Part shown: positions 54,887-63,629 of the stretch, in pieces
How the letters are laid out: each line of letters begins with the position of its first letter
Numbering within the stretch: the stretch's first letter is position 1
Origin: an uncultured Parafilimonas sp.
GTDB lineage: Bacteria; Bacteroidota; Bacteroidia; Chitinophagales; Chitinophagaceae
Assembly (NCBI GenBank): GCA_903882935.1
Contig: CAIRZB010000003.1
Location: forward strand, 1-64,000
Reading direction: 5' to 3'
DNA: 64,000 nt
Translations under genes and position numbers: made by a program
Notes under the pieces: generated by a model
What the model saw: the letters and a program-made list of their open reading frames with translations, nothing else
What the model was told of the DNA's origin: nothing
Database searches by the model: none

Positions 54887-54905
54887 AATGCCCTACAGGG
54901 CATTC
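54886..54905. terminator. hairpin possibly ending the PAP2 gene or the repeat
   Basis: GAATGCCC and GGGCATTC pair exactly around TACA. There is no strong T run on either side, so terminator function is uncertain. Confidence 0.35.
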
Positions 54906-54987
54906 TGCAATATCTCTTCTATTTCCGCAAACCGGCAAAGCCTATGGCAGTTGGGCCCACCATCTCGCTCTGCCAAAGTTGGGCTAG

Positions 54988-55590
54988 CTAGTGTTTAAAC
55001 ACTTTTTTCGTAAGCCAATGGCTAAGCCACGCGCTGCCCGCACCCACCACGGCCCCCGCCAGCACATCACTTGGGTAATGCTCGCCTTGGTACAGCCTTG
55101 AATAACCCACACCAGCCGCCCACAGGTAAGCAGGTACAACCACATACCATTTTTTATACTCCAAGGCCAAAGAAGTTGCCGTGGCAAACGCAATGGCCGT
55201 ATGGCCCGAAGGGAACGACTTACCCGTTTCACTGGCATCATACGGGTGTACTGCATCGGGGTAAGTGGTGTAAGGCCTTTGGCGGTTGATGGCGTATTTT
55301 AACCCTTCACCCAGCACAACGGTTACCGCTAAGCTGCCTACTGTTTCCCATCCTTTGTACTGCAGCTTTTTATCTTTACTAATGTACCCTGCCACTAATT
55401 GGGCCAAAGGCACCGCAGCCCCTATTGGGTAGGCTGAATTGGTGAACCCACGCATGATACCCGAGTTGGGGTTTTGCGGATTGATGCTTTTTAGCAGGTT
55501 TATGTCAACATTTTGGGCATTTACATTACTTGCCTTAAAAACGCAAATGGCTGCAATTGACAATGTTATTATGAAGTATCTGCGCATCAT
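54988..55590 (-). CDS. PAP2 superfamily phosphatase, exported
   Basis: A 200-residue protein with signal sequence (IITLSIAAICVFKASNVNAQ). The three PAP2 motifs are present: LKYAINRQRP, SFPSGHTAIAFA and SRLYQGEHYPSDVLAG. The enzyme should dephosphorylate a lipid or lipid-pyrophosphate at the membrane outer face or in the periplasm. Hydrophobic stretches near 60-100 and 140-190 suggest membrane association. Confidence 0.92.
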   Translation of the reverse strand: MMRRYFIITLSIAAICVFKASNVNAQNVDINLLKSINPQNPNSGIMRGFTNSAYPIGAAVPLAQLVAGYISKDKKLQYKGWETVGSLAVTVVLGEGLKYAINRQRPYTTYPDAVHPYDASETGKSFPSGHTAIAFATATSLALEYKKWYVVVPAYLWAAGVGYSRLYQGEHYPSDVLAGAVVGAGSAWLSHWLTKKVFKH

Positions 55591-55697
55591 TTTGTTGAAG
55601 GCTTTGCCTTTTTAAATCTACGTTTATTGTTTACTTGTCGCCAAGGGCGGCAACATATTGCCACAGCACTGCAAGTAGCCAAAAGCTTTTTGCACCC

Positions 55698-58598
55698 TTA
55701 TAAATTAGCCAAACTTTCTTCAATGGTTTTTATCCTTGCCTCGGCATCAGCTTGTTTCTTTCTCTCCAAATCAACCACTTCTGGTTTTGCATTTTGCACA
55801 AAACGCTCGTTACCCAGTTTTTTCAAAACGCTTTGCAAAAAGTTGATTTGGTGGGCCAGGTCTTTTAACAATTCTTCTTTTAAAGCGGCCGTATCCAGTT
55901 CCTTTTCTGTTTCAATGTAAAACTTATCCTTCTCCACAGCCACTACTATGGTATTGGCGATGGCTTCTGCCGTAAATGCAATGGATGCAGCATTTACCTG
56001 TTTTGCCAAAATTGCCTCAATGGCTGCATAGCTGCCCTTATCGTCCGTTTGTATAAACAGCGTTATGCTTTCCTTCGGTTTTACCTGGTTGCGGTTACGC
56101 GCATCCCTTAGGGCCGAAATTACTTTTTTCAGCAACTCAGCGGAACCCAGCACAGCACCATCGGCTTGTGTAACAGGTTGGTATTGTTTTATGCAGAGGT
56201 CGTCAATTGCACCCGCATGCAATTCGTGGTGAATCTCCTCTGTAATAAAAGGCATAAAAGGGTGGAGCAATTGCATCAGCTCCTCAAAAAAGCCAACGGT
56301 TTTTTCGTACACCGCGGCGTCGATAGGTTGCTCAAACCCAGGCTTTACCCACTCTAAATACCAACTGCAAAAATCGTCCCATACCAACAAATAAACGGTC
56401 TTCAGTGCCTCACTCAGCCTAAACTGTTTCATCAATCCATCTACCTCTGCCCTAACTTCCTGCAACCTGTTTTCAAACCAAGTAACAGCAAAGTTACTGG
56501 TCGGTTGTTGCTGGTTACCGGTTTCTGGCAACCTGTAACCAGTATCCTGCCTCCCCTCCCACATTTTCACTAACTTCAACGCGTTCCAAAGTTTGTTATT
56601 AAAGTTGCGGCCTTGTTCCAAAGCCGCCTCATCAAACATCAAATCGTTACCTGCCGGTGAAGAGAACATGATGCCAAACCGTACTGCATCGGCACCGTAT
56701 TTATCAATTAACCCCAACAAATCGGGTGAGTTGCCCAGGCTTTTACTCATCTTCCGGCCCAGCTTATCGCGCACGATGCCCGTGAAATATACATCGTTGA
56801 AGGGCTTTGCATCCATAAATTCAAAGCCGGCCATAATCATCCTCGCCACCCAAAAGAATATAATTTCCGGCGCAGTTACCAATGTGTTGCCGGGGTAATA
56901 GTATTTAACATCGGCATTGCCGGGGTTTGATATACCCTTAAACACCTCAAAAGGCCAGAGCCATGATGAAAACCAAGTGTCCAGCACGTCTTCATCCTGG
57001 CGTAGGTCGTGAATCGTGAAACGTGAATCGTCAATCGGCAATCGTGAATCGTCAATCGTGAATGGTGAATCGTCAACCGACAATCGTGAATCGTGAATGG
57101 ATTGCGCTTTATCCGTTGGGGTCTCTGGATTCCCGTTTCCCGTTTCACGTTTCACGCCATCCCCGTTTCTCGTTTCACGTTTTACGCCATTCCCGTTTCC
57201 CGTTTCACGTTTTACGCCATTCCCGTTTCCCGTTTCACGTTTTACGCCATCCCCGTTTCCCGTTTCACGTTTTACGTTTACCAGCTTCTCCCACGCCTCT
57301 TCCCGCGTAGCGGCCACGGCAAAACTGCCGTCTGGCGCATACCATGCGGGTATGCGGTGGCCCCACCACAACTGGCGGCTGATGCACCAATCGCGTATGT
57401 TTTCCATCCAGTACCGGTACGTGTTCCTAAACTTAGGTGGGTAAAACTTTATGTCTTCCTCAATTACCGCTTGTAATGCGGGTTCACTAATGTTTTTCAT
57501 GGCCAGCCACCACTGCAGGCTAAGCCGTGGCTCAACCACTGTGTCGGGGTTTCTTTCTGAGAAACCTACCTGGTTGGTGTACTCCTCTATCTTCACCAGG
57601 TTGCCACTGGCTTCCAAGTCTTTCACAATTTTTTTGCGCACCTCAAACCGGTCTTCGCCCACGTATAATTGTGCGGCGGGGCTTAAAGTGCCGTCATCGT
57701 TCATGGTATCAATCACCTCCAGGTTGTATTTAAGCCCCAACTGGTAATCGTTCATGTCGTGTGCGGGGGTAACCTTTAAGGCACCGGTACCAAAATCCAT
57801 CGCCACGTAATCATCCGCAATAATGGGTATGCGGCGGTTAATCAATGGTACAAAGGCAAATTTGCCATGCAGGTGTTTAAACCGCTCATCGTTGGGGTTA
57901 ACGCAAATGGCTGTATCACCCAAAATGGTTTCAGGCCTAACGGTTGCGATAGTGATGGAGCCTTCCCCGCCTCCGTCTCCGTTGTCAATTTTGTATTCAA
58001 GGTAGTACAGCTTGCTCTGTACTTCTTTGTAAATCACCTCTTCGTCGCTAAGTGCCGTTTTGGCCCTAACATCCCAGTTAATCATGCGCTTGCCGCGGTA
58101 TATCCAGCCTTTTTCGTACAGGCGCACAAAAACGTCTATTACCGACTGGTAATAATCGGGATCCATGGTGAAGGAGGTACGCTCCCAATCCAAGCTACAG
58201 CCCAGCTTTTTCAACTGCTGTAAAATAATGCCGCCATATTTTTCCTTCCATTCCCAGGCGTATGCCAAAAACTCATCGCGGGTTAGGCTTGATTTGGCGA
58301 TACCCCTTTCCCGTAGCATGCCCACCACTTTGGCTTCGGTGGCAATGGATGCATGGTCGGTACCCGGCACCCAGCAGGCATTTTTGCCGCTCATGCGGGC
58401 GCGGCGTATCAATATATCCTGTATGGTATTGTTAAGGCAATGCCCCATGTGCAGCACGCCGGTTACGTTTGGCGGGGGTATTACAATGGTGTATGGTTCG
58501 CGCTCATCAGGCTCGCTGTGAAAATAGCCATTCTCCACCCAATGCTGGTACCACTTTTGTTCGGCCTGCTGATGATCGAAGTTTTTACTGAGTTCCAT
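55698..58598 (-). CDS. valS: valine-tRNA ligase with tandem-repeat insertions
   Basis: A 966-residue class I synthetase. PNVTGVLHMGHCLNN has the HMGH form of HIGH; GRKMSKSLGNSPD is the KMSKS loop near residue 613; the editing domain and a C-terminal coiled coil (ARIKTIEESLANL) are present. Between RIPAWYAPDGSFAVAATREEAWEKL and LRQDEDVLDTWFSSWLWPF, about residues 440-530, the chain is replaced by low-complexity repeats (VKRETGNGNG five times, then DSRLPIDDSRFTI-like seven-residue repeats), encoded by a 5 x 30-bp array and a 13 x 7-bp array. A further 14 residues near 684-697 (DTGYRLPETGNQQQ) come from six heptamers. Without the first insert the length is about 875, normal for the family. The frame stays open throughout, so the enzyme should be made. 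Confidence 0.95.
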   Translation of the reverse strand: MELSKNFDHQQAEQKWYQHWVENGYFHSEPDEREPYTIVIPPPNVTGVLHMGHCLNNTIQDILIRRARMSGKNACWVPGTDHASIATEAKVVGMLRERGIAKSSLTRDEFLAYAWEWKEKYGGIILQQLKKLGCSLDWERTSFTMDPDYYQSVIDVFVRLYEKGWIYRGKRMINWDVRAKTALSDEEVIYKEVQSKLYYLEYKIDNGDGGGEGSITIATVRPETILGDTAICVNPNDERFKHLHGKFAFVPLINRRIPIIADDYVAMDFGTGALKVTPAHDMNDYQLGLKYNLEVIDTMNDDGTLSPAAQLYVGEDRFEVRKKIVKDLEASGNLVKIEEYTNQVGFSERNPDTVVEPRLSLQWWLAMKNISEPALQAVIEEDIKFYPPKFRNTYRYWMENIRDWCISRQLWWGHRIPAWYAPDGSFAVAATREEAWEKLVNVKRETGNGDGVKRETGNGNGVKRETGNGNGVKRETRNGDGVKRETGNGNPETPTDKAQSIHDSRLSVDDSPFTIDDSRLPIDDSRFTIHDLRQDEDVLDTWFSSWLWPFEVFKGISNPGNADVKYYYPGNTLVTAPEIIFFWVARMIMAGFEFMDAKPFNDVYFTGIVRDKLGRKMSKSLGNSPDLLGLIDKYGADAVRFGIMFSSPAGNDLMFDEAALEQGRNFNNKLWNALKLVKMWEGRQDTGYRLPETGNQQQPTSNFAVTWFENRLQEVRAEVDGLMKQFRLSEALKTVYLLVWDDFCSWYLEWVKPGFEQPIDAAVYEKTVGFFEELMQLLHPFMPFITEEIHHELHAGAIDDLCIKQYQPVTQADGAVLGSAELLKKVISALRDARNRNQVKPKESITLFIQTDDKGSYAAIEAILAKQVNAASIAFTAEAIANTIVVAVEKDKFYIETEKELDTAALKEELLKDLAHQINFLQSVLKKLGNERFVQNAKPEVVDLERKKQADAEARIKTIEESLANL
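56508..56549. repeat. six heptamers inside valS
   Basis: TTGCTGG, TTACCGG, TTTCTGG, CAACCTG, TAACCAG and TATCCTG follow one another without gaps. They encode the 14-residue DTGYRLPETGNQQQ segment on the minus strand. Period 7, total 42 bases, so frame is kept. Confidence 0.7.
57009..57099. repeat. thirteen heptamers inside valS
   Basis: Thirteen gap-free 7-bp units with consensus GTGAATC (variants GTCAATC, GTGAAAC, GGCAATC and so on) on the plus strand. On the minus strand three units make seven codons, giving the DDSRLPI / DDSRFTI pattern. Confidence 0.92.
57131..57280. repeat. five 30-bp units inside valS
   Basis: Five exact-length 30-bp units of the form TCCCGTTTCC-CGTTTCACGT-TTTACGCCAT, with few substitutions, encode VKRETGNGNG on the minus strand. 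Each unit itself is built of heptamer-like CGTTTCC / CGTTTCA / CGTTTTA words, so it seems derived from the same period-7 material. Confidence 0.92.
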
Positions 58599-58604
58599 GA
58601 AGAA

Positions 58605-58697
58605 GTTTATAGTTTACAGTTTGAAGTTTAATGTTTTGTGTTTTGGGTTCTATGTCCCTCCACCCTATGCCTTATACCTGATGCCTCCCACCTTATA
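58605..58697. repeat. two heptamer arrays just upstream of valS
   Basis: Seven units of GTTTNNN form (GTTTATA, GTTTACA, GTTTGAA, GTTTAAT, GTTTTGT, GTTTTGG, GTTCTAT; 58605-58653) are followed after two bases by six units of CCTNNNN form (CCCTCCA, CCCTATG, CCTTATA, CCTGATG, CCTCCCA, CCTTATA; 58656-58697). They occupy the leader of valS and no gene is seen in the 210-base gap. Confidence 0.8.
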
Positions 58698-58808
58698 CGT
58701 TTTTGGGTTAGGCCGTCCAATCTACGGCTTTTACCGGGCGGCAAAAGTAACAATAAAAATGCCCCGCTGTTCGCAGGGCATTCTCAATATAAAGTTTGCT
58801 ATTAGATT

Positions 58809-59072
58809 TTACCAAAGATTCAAACGGCTGTTCCAAATGGTTTGAATTCTGTCCCCGCCCGCAGAGGACTGTGTTTGGTCGTCACTGGTTTCAACAGCAT
58901 TGACTACCTCTACCGGAGCCTTGCTTTTGTTGTCGTTCACCGGGCTTACCGCCAATGAACACTGGTTAACACATTGTTTTATTTTTTCGCTGGCAGATTC
59001 AAGCTGTTGCATTCTGCTGCCACAGGCAACAAGGGTTAGAGTAAAAGCAGCAGTTACTAAACAAGGGCGCAT
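58809..59072 (-). CDS. small lipoprotein of unknown function
   Basis: From the ATG at 59072 the product has 87 residues. The lipobox is TLTLVAC, with the lipidated Cys at residue 17. The mature part has two further Cys (IKQCVNQCS) and a Ser/Thr/Asp-rich tail. It is not recognised as a known family. An ATG 66 bases upstream would add a segment without signal character, so the internal start is preferred. Confidence 0.6.
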   Translation of the reverse strand: MRPCLVTAAFTLTLVACGSRMQQLESASEKIKQCVNQCSLAVSPVNDNKSKAPVEVVNAVETSDDQTQSSAGGDRIQTIWNSRLNLW

Positions 59073-59215
59073 GGTGTTGGTTTTTGCATTGCAAATATAG
59101 AACGAATTTAATATGCAAACGTTAAATATGGTTAACAATTGTTAATATTTACACAATGCGCGATCTGTTGGTTGTGTGGATTACAAATAACTAAAAATGC
59201 CTCTCGCTGCATAAA

Positions 59216-59760
59216 AATTCGTCGTGTTAGTCAATACTTAAAGCCAACTGTTTTGCTTCCTTTATTATTTCGGCGGGGTAGCCGTTTATTTCGAGAATTG
59301 GAGCGGTCTCCGGACGTAAATATTTTAAAGAGCAGCGGGGTTCGTTTGCGGGTGGATGCAACTTAATTTCAGCAGTTTTTCCCAGTGTGTTATCAGGATT
59401 ATGTTGACGGATATATGCAACTTATCCGCTTTATAGATGCGGAGCATTATGTACAAATACAGGAAGATTTGGAGAATCTTATCCCCCTTTGGGTACAGAT
59501 AGAAAGCGTTACAACCGATGGCCATAGAAGCATTCTTAAGGCTATAAAAAAATCGTTACCGGATGCAGTTGTCCAATGTTGCCTGGTGCATATCCAAAGG
59601 ATGTGTATGGCTATGGCTGACAAGTTTTCCAAAGCATATAGCGGGCGTAAAATTGCCTAAGTTGGTGTTATTGCTGCTGAAAATTGGTCTTCTACAAGGC
59701 CACAATCTCCTCCCTTTTCTTTTTGGGCAACGATGGCAAAACAAGGTTATAGGATTACCT
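59216..59760 (+). pseudogene. transposase remnant (MULE-like DDE type)
   Basis: A decayed transposase. Translation gives VRLRVDAT, an in-frame TAA (59364-59366), then FQQFFPVCYQDYVDGYMQLIRF, ESVTTDGHRSILKAIKKSLPDAVVQCCLVHIQRMC, characteristic of MULE/IS256-like domains with the Asp in TTDGH and the Cys-x-x-His in CLVH. Around 59600 the frame changes and continues as WLTSFPKHIAGVKLPKLVLLLLKI in another frame. Both ends seem missing. It lies against the 3' end of the YjbR gene. Confidence 0.75.
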
Positions 59761-60039
59761 AATGTAATCCTGCCATTCTTTTTTATTTAAAGCATCCGCT
59801 TTTTCAATCCGTACCCACCCTGCGTTGGCAAGCCTTGGCATTGGCACAATGCCTTCGCGCTCAGCAAGTTCGGCAAACAATTCAGGGGAACATCTAATTC
59901 CTGTGCGGAAAGGCCCTTGCAATCTGGTACCCAAAAATATCTTGTAACCAATGGAGAAACACAGGTCGCTGCTATATTTTACATCTTCCACACAACCGGG
60001 TAATGAAAGGCAATATTGCCTTAAAAGCTCAAGGTTCAT
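59755..60039 (-). CDS. MmcQ/YjbR family protein, probably truncated
   Basis: A 94-residue frame: YCLSLPGCVEDVKYSSDLCFSIGYKIF, PMPRLANAGWVRIEKADALNKKEWQDYIR. This is the YjbR fold, often 110-120 residues. It ends soon after WQDYIR, where relatives continue with another helix (SYELV...), and the transposase remnant lies right at the 3' end, so truncation by insertion is likely. Function of the family is not settled; a DNA-binding role has been proposed. Confidence 0.8.
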   Translation of the reverse strand: MNLELLRQYCLSLPGCVEDVKYSSDLCFSIGYKIFLGTRLQGPFRTGIRCSPELFAELAEREGIVPMPRLANAGWVRIEKADALNKKEWQDYIR

Positions 60040-60043
60040 ATGA

Positions 60044-61087
60044 CTATTTTAGCTTTACCTTCAGTACTTGGGTGCTGGCTGTAATAAATAATGTTTTTTC
60101 ATCGGGCGAAAAAGCGCAATTGGCCGTTTTAGCGCCTGTATAAATCCGCGCCAATACCTTACCGCTTGGGCTAAATATCCATATACCCTGCGGGCCTGCG
60201 GCAAATAGGTATCCCTGCTTGTTCACCTTCATGCCGTCAGGGTTCCCTAAGTCGGTACGGTCATACTCTTTTGCATGGTAAAATAGGCTTTCACTTTTTA
60301 TAAGCCCTTTATCATCAAGTACATACTGGTTCCATGTCATATTAGTGGAGTCGGAATTGGAAACATACAGCACCTTAGCATCTGGTGATAGCGCAATACC
60401 GTTGGGAAATTTCAATTCTTTGGTAAGCAAATCCAATCGCCCGTTAGGCTTCAGCCGGTAAACACCCTGAAAATCCAACTCTTTTGCAGTATCGGCCATC
60501 CTTTTGTCAAGGCCATATGGCGGGTCGGTAAAATACAGGTCGCCGTTGGGGTGAAAAACTGCATCGTTGGGGCTGTTTAGCCGTTTGCCTTTATAACGGT
60601 CGGTCAAAGTGATAAATTCAGGCTTGGGGTTATTTAAAGGTGCTTCCATTCTGGCAACCCGCCTGTCGCCGTGCTGGCATAAAACAAGGTTGCCTTTGGC
60701 ATCCAATAAAAGTCCGTTTGAACCCGGTTCCACCTCTTTTTTTTCTGGGAATGTATGGCCGGAGGGTGTTAAATATAAAGATGCCCCACCCCCCTCCTTC
60801 CACTTAAATATTTTGTTATTAGGTATGTCGGAGAAAAGTAGGTAGCCGCTGTCTTTTATGTACACTGGCCCCTCCGTCCATTTGTATCCGCTCGCAATCA
60901 CTTCTATTGCCGAGGACGAGTCAATGATATGCAATGCCTCTGAATCTAAAATGGCAATCCGCCGCACGACCGAATCTTTTTTTATTCCAGTTGATACCTT
61001 TTCTGTGGTAGCGTTTTCTGTGTTGGAGTGGCAGGAAGTGACTATTATGGCTAACCATAACACACAAGGAAGCGATAAAAATTTCAT
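60044..61087 (-). CDS. SMP-30/gluconolactonase family lipoprotein
   Basis: A 347-residue beta-propeller lactonase with a lipoprotein signal (FLSLPCVLWLAIIVTSC). Motifs: EGPVYIKDSGYLLFSDIPNNKIFKW, GSNGLLLDAKGNLVLCQHGDRRV, LNSPNDAVFHPNGDLYFTDPPYG and FPNGIALSPDAKVLYVSNSD, which hold the metal and active-site residues typical of the family. It probably opens sugar lactones in the cell envelope. It follows a sugar-acid aldolase and transporter in the same direction and supports a catabolic role. Confidence 0.88.
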   Translation of the reverse strand: MKFLSLPCVLWLAIIVTSCHSNTENATTEKVSTGIKKDSVVRRIAILDSEALHIIDSSSAIEVIASGYKWTEGPVYIKDSGYLLFSDIPNNKIFKWKEGGGASLYLTPSGHTFPEKKEVEPGSNGLLLDAKGNLVLCQHGDRRVARMEAPLNNPKPEFITLTDRYKGKRLNSPNDAVFHPNGDLYFTDPPYGLDKRMADTAKELDFQGVYRLKPNGRLDLLTKELKFPNGIALSPDAKVLYVSNSDSTNMTWNQYVLDDKGLIKSESLFYHAKEYDRTDLGNPDGMKVNKQGYLFAAGPQGIWIFSPSGKVLARIYTGAKTANCAFSPDEKTLFITASTQVLKVKLK

Positions 61088-61165
61088 TTGGCAGGCAGGT
61101 TTTATACTGCTAAAATTATAGCAAATTCTGTTATACTACTGCTTGTTCCTGCGAAGCAATATTGA

Positions 61166-61987
61166 TTATACAATTAGCTTACCTTCAAGTACCGTTGCTG
61201 CATCATCTCCACCTGCTTTTTTTATCGTCTCAATATCATGTTTTAACCGTTGTAAAAATAGTGCCACGTCAAAACTGTGTACCACAATGTTTGCCCCTTC
61301 TTGCATCCATTGTATTTGCCGTTCTGGCTCCAACGAAAAATGGATGCCGATATGCAGCCCTTTTGCCCTGGTGGTATGGATAATGTTTTTTACTGCCGCT
61401 TCAAAAATGGGATGGTCGTATTGCTCGGGTACCCCTAGGCTCACCGAAAGGTCGTGCGGGCCGATAAAAACCGCATCCAGCCCAGGCACCGACAGTATCT
61501 CGTCCAGCCGCTCCATAGCAGGCACACTCTCTATATTCGCGATGCATATGTTGGCGGCGTTGTAATTATTAATGTATTCCTGCAACCCTTCAGGCATGGC
61601 CTTTGTGCCAGTTAGGTAGGCGGTTAACAACTCGCCTTTTAAGGGCCGGTATTTAACAGCCCCCACCAACTCAACCACCTGGCCAACATTTTCAATATAA
61701 GGCACCACTATCCCGGCTGCGCCACCGTCAATGGCTTGGCAGGCTAAGTAAGCATCTGGTGAAGGTATCCGTACCACGGGCACAATACCATTGGCCTTAA
61801 AAGCCTGGCACAAAATGGCCAATTCTGGCCGCCCAAGCGGTATATGCTCTGTGTCGATAAACACAAAATCTAGCCCCGCGCTTTTTATGGCAGCCGGCCA
61901 CATAGGCCCGGTGGAAGTAATGCAGGTGCCATATACATTTTGCCCGTTACCCAGTTTTTGTAACAATATGTTTTTAGTGCCAGCCAT
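61166..61987 (-). CDS. HpcH/HpaI family aldolase
   Basis: A 273-residue class II aldolase of the citrate lyase beta/HpcH group: SAGLDFVFIDTEHIPLG, GIVPVVRIPSPDAYLACQAIDGGAAGIVVPYIEN in parts, IANIESVPAM with the metal-binding Glu, and LDAVFIGPHDLSVSLG. It would cleave 2-keto-3-deoxy sugar acids or similar. It starts 28 bases past the SSS transporter gene and is probably cotranscribed with it. Confidence 0.9.
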   Translation of the reverse strand: MAGTKNILLQKLGNGQNVYGTCITSTGPMWPAAIKSAGLDFVFIDTEHIPLGRPELAILCQAFKANGIVPVVRIPSPDAYLACQAIDGGAAGIVVPYIENVGQVVELVGAVKYRPLKGELLTAYLTGTKAMPEGLQEYINNYNAANICIANIESVPAMERLDEILSVPGLDAVFIGPHDLSVSLGVPEQYDHPIFEAAVKNIIHTTRAKGLHIGIHFSLEPERQIQWMQEGANIVVHSFDVALFLQRLKHDIETIKKAGGDDAATVLEGKLIV

Positions 61988-62015
61988 AAAAATTGAATTT
62001 AATTTTCATATCCCG

Positions 62016-63581
62016 TCAAAAGTTGCCCTTACGCATGTTTCTAAGTGCCGTTAACAGTACCCCTGCTAAAAATATCGCCAATGTGCCAACCACAATCACC
62101 ATATTGGTATTGAGGTTGCTTCGCAAATACGCATACTGTTGCGGTATCATGGACGGGAACGTCACCCACGCAATTACCAACACCCCTATCATCACTGCCA
62201 GCAAGGCCTCCCTGTTTTTTGTTTGCTTACTCACTATACCCAGCAAAAACAGGCCCAACATACCCGCCGCAAAAATACCAGATAGTTGCCACCACACATC
62301 CAATATGCTTTTTACGCCAATCATGGCAATGCCTGTAACTATTGCCAATACACCCATAACAAAGGTTGACATAAAAAGCAAGCGCAGGGTTTGTTTACCT
62401 TCTAAATTTTTGTTGATGTAACGCTTATAAATATCAAATGTAAAAACGGTGGCCGAGGCATTCATGCCCGAGCTAATGGTACTCATGGCCGCGGAAAGTA
62501 TAGCCGACACAATGATGCCCACAATACCCACGGGCAAAATATTCACCATAAAATCGGGCAATATTTTATCACCATAGTCGCTTGGTTTAAGCTGCGCTGC
62601 CACGGCCGCAATTGTTTGCGCAGGCGTGCCAGCGGGCAGCCTTTCGCCTGCCGCCCTTAGTTTTATTGCATCCAGCAGGGCAGGGTGTACCTGGTACCAG
62701 CCATACAAAGCGGTGCCGATGACAAAAAACAACAACGAAACTGGCAGGTATAGTTTTACGCAAAGCCATAACGACTTAGCCGCCTCCTTTGACGACCCGG
62801 TTGCCTGGTAACGTTGTATATAATTTTGGTCCATGCCAAAATTATTCAGGTTGATAAAGATGCCATATAAAAATATCACCCAAAATGTAGACGTGGTAAA
62901 ATTTGGCCTGAAACTGCCAAGGCTAAATTTATCGTCGGCTTTACCAATGGCAATAATGCGGCCGATGCCACCAGGCATTTGGCTGATGATAAAATAAAGT
63001 ATAATAAGCGCGCCGATAGTTTTGATGATGCCTTGGGCTACCTCCGTCCAAATAACGGCCTCCATGCCGCCCAGCACCGTGTAAATAATAATGATGGTGC
63101 CCATTACAACCATAATAGATTGCATGGAATAGCCTGTCATGGCCTGCAGGCTTAACGCGATGCCGAAAAAAACGGAACCCATGCGCGCCAGCTGTGTAAG
63201 CAAAAAACAAACAACGGCATAGGTGCGCGCCCATGCGCCAAAACGCAGCTCCAAATGTGTATAGGCAGATGCCTCGCCGCTTTGGCGGTAAAACGGTATA
63301 AAATATTTGGCTGCAATCCAAGCAGAAATAGGCATTGACAGGCTAAACACAAAGGCATTCCAATTGGTGCCGAAGGCTTTGCCCGGTACCCCCAAAAAAG
63401 TATTGCTGCTTAAAAAAGTTGCATAGATGGATATACCAACCGCCCATTGGGGTATTTTACCGGATGCTTTTGTAAACTGCTCCGCGTTTTTGTTCTTGCC
63501 CGAAAACCAGATGCCAGTCATTATCATGGCAAGCATGTACACGGCAATAATAACAAGGTCGGTAACCGGTAAATGTTTCAT
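62016..63581 (-). CDS. sodium:solute symporter (SSS family)
   Basis: A 521-residue transporter with about 13 membrane helices. The SSS core is clear: FLSSNTFLGVPGKAFGTNW, GGMEAVIWTEVAQGIIK, GIVGIIVSAILSAAMSTISSGMNASATVFTFDIYKRY in segments. It should import a sugar, sugar acid or other organic solute with Na+. Neighbours (aldolases, lactonase) suggest a sugar-acid substrate. Confidence 0.9.
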   Translation of the reverse strand: MKHLPVTDLVIIAVYMLAMIMTGIWFSGKNKNAEQFTKASGKIPQWAVGISIYATFLSSNTFLGVPGKAFGTNWNAFVFSLSMPISAWIAAKYFIPFYRQSGEASAYTHLELRFGAWARTYAVVCFLLTQLARMGSVFFGIALSLQAMTGYSMQSIMVVMGTIIIIYTVLGGMEAVIWTEVAQGIIKTIGALIILYFIISQMPGGIGRIIAIGKADDKFSLGSFRPNFTTSTFWVIFLYGIFINLNNFGMDQNYIQRYQATGSSKEAAKSLWLCVKLYLPVSLLFFVIGTALYGWYQVHPALLDAIKLRAAGERLPAGTPAQTIAAVAAQLKPSDYGDKILPDFMVNILPVGIVGIIVSAILSAAMSTISSGMNASATVFTFDIYKRYINKNLEGKQTLRLLFMSTFVMGVLAIVTGIAMIGVKSILDVWWQLSGIFAAGMLGLFLLGIVSKQTKNREALLAVMIGVLVIAWVTFPSMIPQQYAYLRSNLNTNMVIVVGTLAIFLAGVLLTALRNMRKGNF

Positions 63582-63629
63582 ATTGGCTTATTGGCAATCC
63601 TCAGGTAAAGTACCTCAGCGGCAAAAAAA

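Larger units (their letters stand above)
54542..54987. other. intergenic region with 67-bp tandem repeat
   Basis: Holds three head-to-tail 67-bp units (54686-54886) and then a small perfect hairpin (54886-54905). No gene is supported. Confidence 0.6.

Noticed and set aside
57009-57280. CRISPR array inside valS
   Set aside because: Units are 7 and 30 bp with no unique spacers between them, and they are translated in frame in a synthetase.
57062-57476. Plus-strand frames made of FPVSRFT repeats
   Set aside because: They are only the reverse reading of the repeat array inside valS.
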